A program made the translations under genes and the position numbers. Below, one piece after another: positions 62,168 to 64,000 of a stretch of 64,000 nucleotides of DNA. Position 1 is the stretch's first letter. The number at the start of each line of letters is the position of its first letter. Source of the stretch: Planctomycetaceae bacterium. Lineage in GTDB: Bacteria > Planctomycetota > Planctomycetia > Pirellulales > Pirellulaceae. The stretch is from contig DUDC01000207.1 in the NCBI GenBank assembly GCA_012959465.1, forward strand, positions 9,875 through 73,874, in the 5' to 3' direction. The notes under the pieces are model-generated. The model searched no databases. It saw nothing but the letters and a program-made list of their open reading frames with translations, and was not told the DNA's origin.

Positions 62168-63280
62168 TCAAGCCATCTGTGATTTGGGGGGCACAAATCG
62201 TCGTTGCGGGTCAAAAACTGAGTGCAACCGTTCAGCCAAAACGTTCGGCGGTCTACCACCAATCCGCGCGACGTCCCACGTTCCACGGATGGCCAGTGCA
62301 GGGCGATTCAAAACGGTCACCAAAAGTGGAACACTCTCACCCAAGACTTCGTCGGGGCCGGACATCCAGAGCACATTGCCACCGACCCCGTATCGGCGTT
62401 GCACTTCGTCCGCACGACTCCATTGAGTGACCGTGGCTTCTGCCAATTCCATCTGCTTGGGGTTTATCGCCATCCGTACCAAAGCGTTCGTATCGCCCGC
62501 CCAGGCAAAATCTGCAGCGTCCTGCCACATCAGCGCGTCGGGTTGAATTTGTTTCCACGAATCACCACCATACGATCGCCTCATGCGTTCGGATCGCTCC
62601 TGCAACGAAGAGACTTGCCCACCTATTCGCAGGCAGATCTTGTTTGGTGGAGCTAGCTCCAAACAGAGCAAATCCAATGGCGCAAGCGCTAACTCGTGTC
62701 CAAGCCGACATGCGTCGGCCCACGATGCGGTTTCAATCTCCGCAGTTAGTGTCTCCATGGCGCGAGGAAAAACCTTAAAGGTCAATTCAGTGATCAATCC
62801 CCAAGCCCCCAAGCCTCCGACCATCAACTTGGGTATATCAAACCCGGCCGCGTTCTTGACTACCTTACCGCCGCCGTGAATTATCCTCCCATCGCCTGAC
62901 ATGAAGGTGACACCAAGGAGAAAGTCTCGCACTCCTCCATAGCGAAAGCGCCCGGGTCCAGAGACTCCAGCGGCAACAGTTCCGCCGATCGTGGCACCGG
63001 CTGACGACAAAGGAGGGTCGAATGGAAGGAACTGACCGTGTTCTTCGAGTGTTGCCATAACCTCTTGGACGGGCGTTCCCGCTCGAACGCTGATCGTGTA
63101 CTCTTCCGGCAGGTAGTCAACGACACCGCGAATGGCCGCCATGCTGATCGTCGCATCTCTCGATAGTGCCGGTTTGCTGCCACCGCCTACGGCTTTCACG
63201 TAGGGGAGTTTAAGAACCAGTTCCTTGAGCTGATCTTCGGATTCCGGCGTGGGCCGTTCGCCAACTTGGGAAGGGGGCAT
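62168..63280 (-). CDS. glcE: Glycolate oxidase FAD-binding subunit
   Basis: This 370-residue protein is the second flavin-type subunit of glycolate oxidase. It has an FAD_binding_4 domain: VKAVGGGSKPALS, FLPFDPPLSSAGATIGGTVA and MSGDGRIIHGGGKVVKNAAG. The shorter C-terminal domain resembles GlcE rather than GlcD. It lies 14 bp after the glcD stop and 7 bp before glcF. Together the three genes oxidise glycolate to glyoxylate. Confidence 0.92.
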   Translation of the reverse strand: MPPSQVGERPTPESEDQLKELVLKLPYVKAVGGGSKPALSRDATISMAAIRGVVDYLPEEYTISVRAGTPVQEVMATLEEHGQFLPFDPPLSSAGATIGGTVAAGVSGPGRFRYGGVRDFLLGVTFMSGDGRIIHGGGKVVKNAAGFDIPKLMVGGLGAWGLITELTFKVFPRAMETLTAEIETASWADACRLGHELALAPLDLLCLELAPPNKICLRIGGQVSSLQERSERMRRSYGGDSWKQIQPDALMWQDAADFAWAGDTNALVRMAINPKQMELAEATVTQWSRADEVQRRYGVGGNVLWMSGPDEVLGESVPLLVTVLNRPALAIRGTWDVARIGGRPPNVLAERLHSVFDPQRRFVPPKSQMA

Positions 63281-63294
63281 GATTCACCTGGCAG

Positions 63295-64000
63295 TCAATA
63301 GCGAGAGACAATTCCCTGTTTTTCCAACGGGTGAGCGCCGTGGCTCACCAGGGCAGGGGCCGTACCGATCGGCAGCATCTTTCCCGGGTTGGCCAACTGC
63401 CTGGGATCGAGGGCCTCGCGCATTTGATACATGAACTTCAAATCGACCTCGCTGAACATCTCAGACATATAATTGCGTTTTTCTAAGCCGACACCGTGCT
63501 CCCCGGTAATGGACCCACCGAGTCGAATGCAAAGCCGCAGTATCTCACCGGCAAGTTCTTCGGCCCGTTCCAGCTCCCCTTCCTGTCGACCGTCATACAG
63601 GATCAGCGGGTGCAGGTTGCCATCTCCCGCGTGAAACACGTTGGCAACCCGCATCTGATACTGTGCAGCGAACTTGTCGATTTCAGCTAGGGCATGGCCA
63701 AGTTTGGAACGAGGCACAACACCGTCCTGCACAATGAAATCAGGACTGAGTCGACCGACCGCCGAGAATGCACTTTTGCGACCCGTCCAAATCCTCTGCC
63801 GCTGTTCTTCATCGGCGGCTAGGATCGGCTGGTAGGCACCACTCTTTTCGATCACATCACGGAGCAATGGAATCTCCGCTTCCACTTCTTCGCGCGGCCC
63901 TTCCAATTCGACAATCAACACCGCCTTGGCGTCTTTTGAGTATTCCGCAGCAACCGCCGCCATGGCAGCGTCCATCGACAGACGATCCATGATCTCCAGT
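63295..64000 (-). CDS. glcD: Glycolate oxidase subunit GlcD, C-terminal part, cut by the window edge
   Basis: Only the last 234 residues are in the window; the frame is open at 64000. The visible part belongs to the FAD-linked oxidase C-terminal domain (GlcD/VAO family), with [16 protein letters not shown] and [14 protein letters not shown] as family landmarks. The Phe/His and the Glu/His positions contribute to the flavin and substrate site. GlcD oxidises glycolate to glyoxylate. It is the first of three genes with glcE 14 bp behind it. Confidence 0.93.
   Translation of the reverse strand, partial: LEIMDRLSMDAAMAAVAAEYSKDAKAVLIVELEGPREEVEAEIPLLRDVIEKSGAYQPILAADEEQRQRIWTGRKSAFSAVGRLSPDFIVQDGVVPRSKLGHALAEIDKFAAQYQMRVANVFHAGDGNLHPLILYDGRQEGELERAEELAGEILRLCIRLGGSITGEHGVGLEKRNYMSEMFSEVDLKFMYQMREALDPRQLANPGKMLPIGTAPALVSHGAHPLEKQGIVSRY

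Noticed and set aside
1-64000. CRISPR array, tRNA or rRNA, prophage or insertion sequence
   Set aside because: No regularly spaced repeats, no clover-leaf sequence, no rRNA-like stretch, and no transposase, integrase or phage structural gene were found.

Overview
The window looks like a chromosome segment of a planctomycete, most likely Pirellulales-like. The evidence is the gene content: a DUF1549/DUF1553 – DUF1501 – pre-peptidase (PPC) cluster, a sulfatase, several very large secreted proteins that fuse beta-propellers to Pirellula-type c-heme domains, an NPYHTWLG-type N-terminal module, a bacterial alpha-2-macroglobulin, frequent GTG/TTG starts, and short palindromic repeats between genes. 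No tRNA, rRNA, CRISPR array, transposase, integrase or phage gene was seen.

Layout. 1-2975 (minus): truncated sulfatase, ceramidase-like hydrolase, small HExxH membrane protein. 3347-3799 (plus): MOSC protein. 3812-18515 (minus): three large secreted c-heme/beta-propeller proteins interrupted by an OmpR-type two-component pair. 18516-19531: poorly coding stretch with one possible small gene and repeats. 19532-25603 (minus): alpha-2-macroglobulin. 25978-27561 (plus): single-pass protein with a planctomycete J-like module. 27663-35459: TPP-dependent decarboxylase, bioA, zinc-ribbon membrane protein, AmpG-like transporter, trans-sulfuration PLP enzyme and HNH nuclease, a mixed housekeeping/metabolic stretch. 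35773-41390 (plus): DUF1549/1553, DUF1501 and PPC proteins in one direction. 41489-50366: sugar dehydrogenase-like oxidoreductase, ThrE-type exporter, HAD phosphatase, a HEAT-like hypothetical gene broken by a frameshift, a sodium:solute symporter with an unusual inserted domain, and ATP-dependent PEP carboxykinase. 50476-56793 (minus): an accessory-looking pair, an M48-like metallopeptidase followed after 24 bp by a 1704-residue DUF4011/SF1 helicase with a C-terminal Vsr/MTES_1575-like nuclease domain. 56971-60769: TPR plus lectin-like protein, gamma-glutamyltransferase, fatty acid desaturase. 60901-64000 (minus): glycolate oxidase operon glcD (truncated)-glcE-glcF.

How the parts fit. Much of the window serves extracytoplasmic breakdown of complex substrates (sulfatase, ceramidase-like enzyme, heme/propeller dehydrogenases, DUF1549/1501/PPC set) and central carbon metabolism (glycolate oxidase, PEP carboxykinase, symporter). 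The best candidate for an undescribed system is the peptidase–helicase–nuclease pair at 50476-56793, which resembles a genome-defence or DNA-processing module. That role is inferred from domains and gene order only. Secondary points of interest are the symporter insertion, the aromatic-rich insert in the alpha-2-macroglobulin, and four families of short intergenic repeats.
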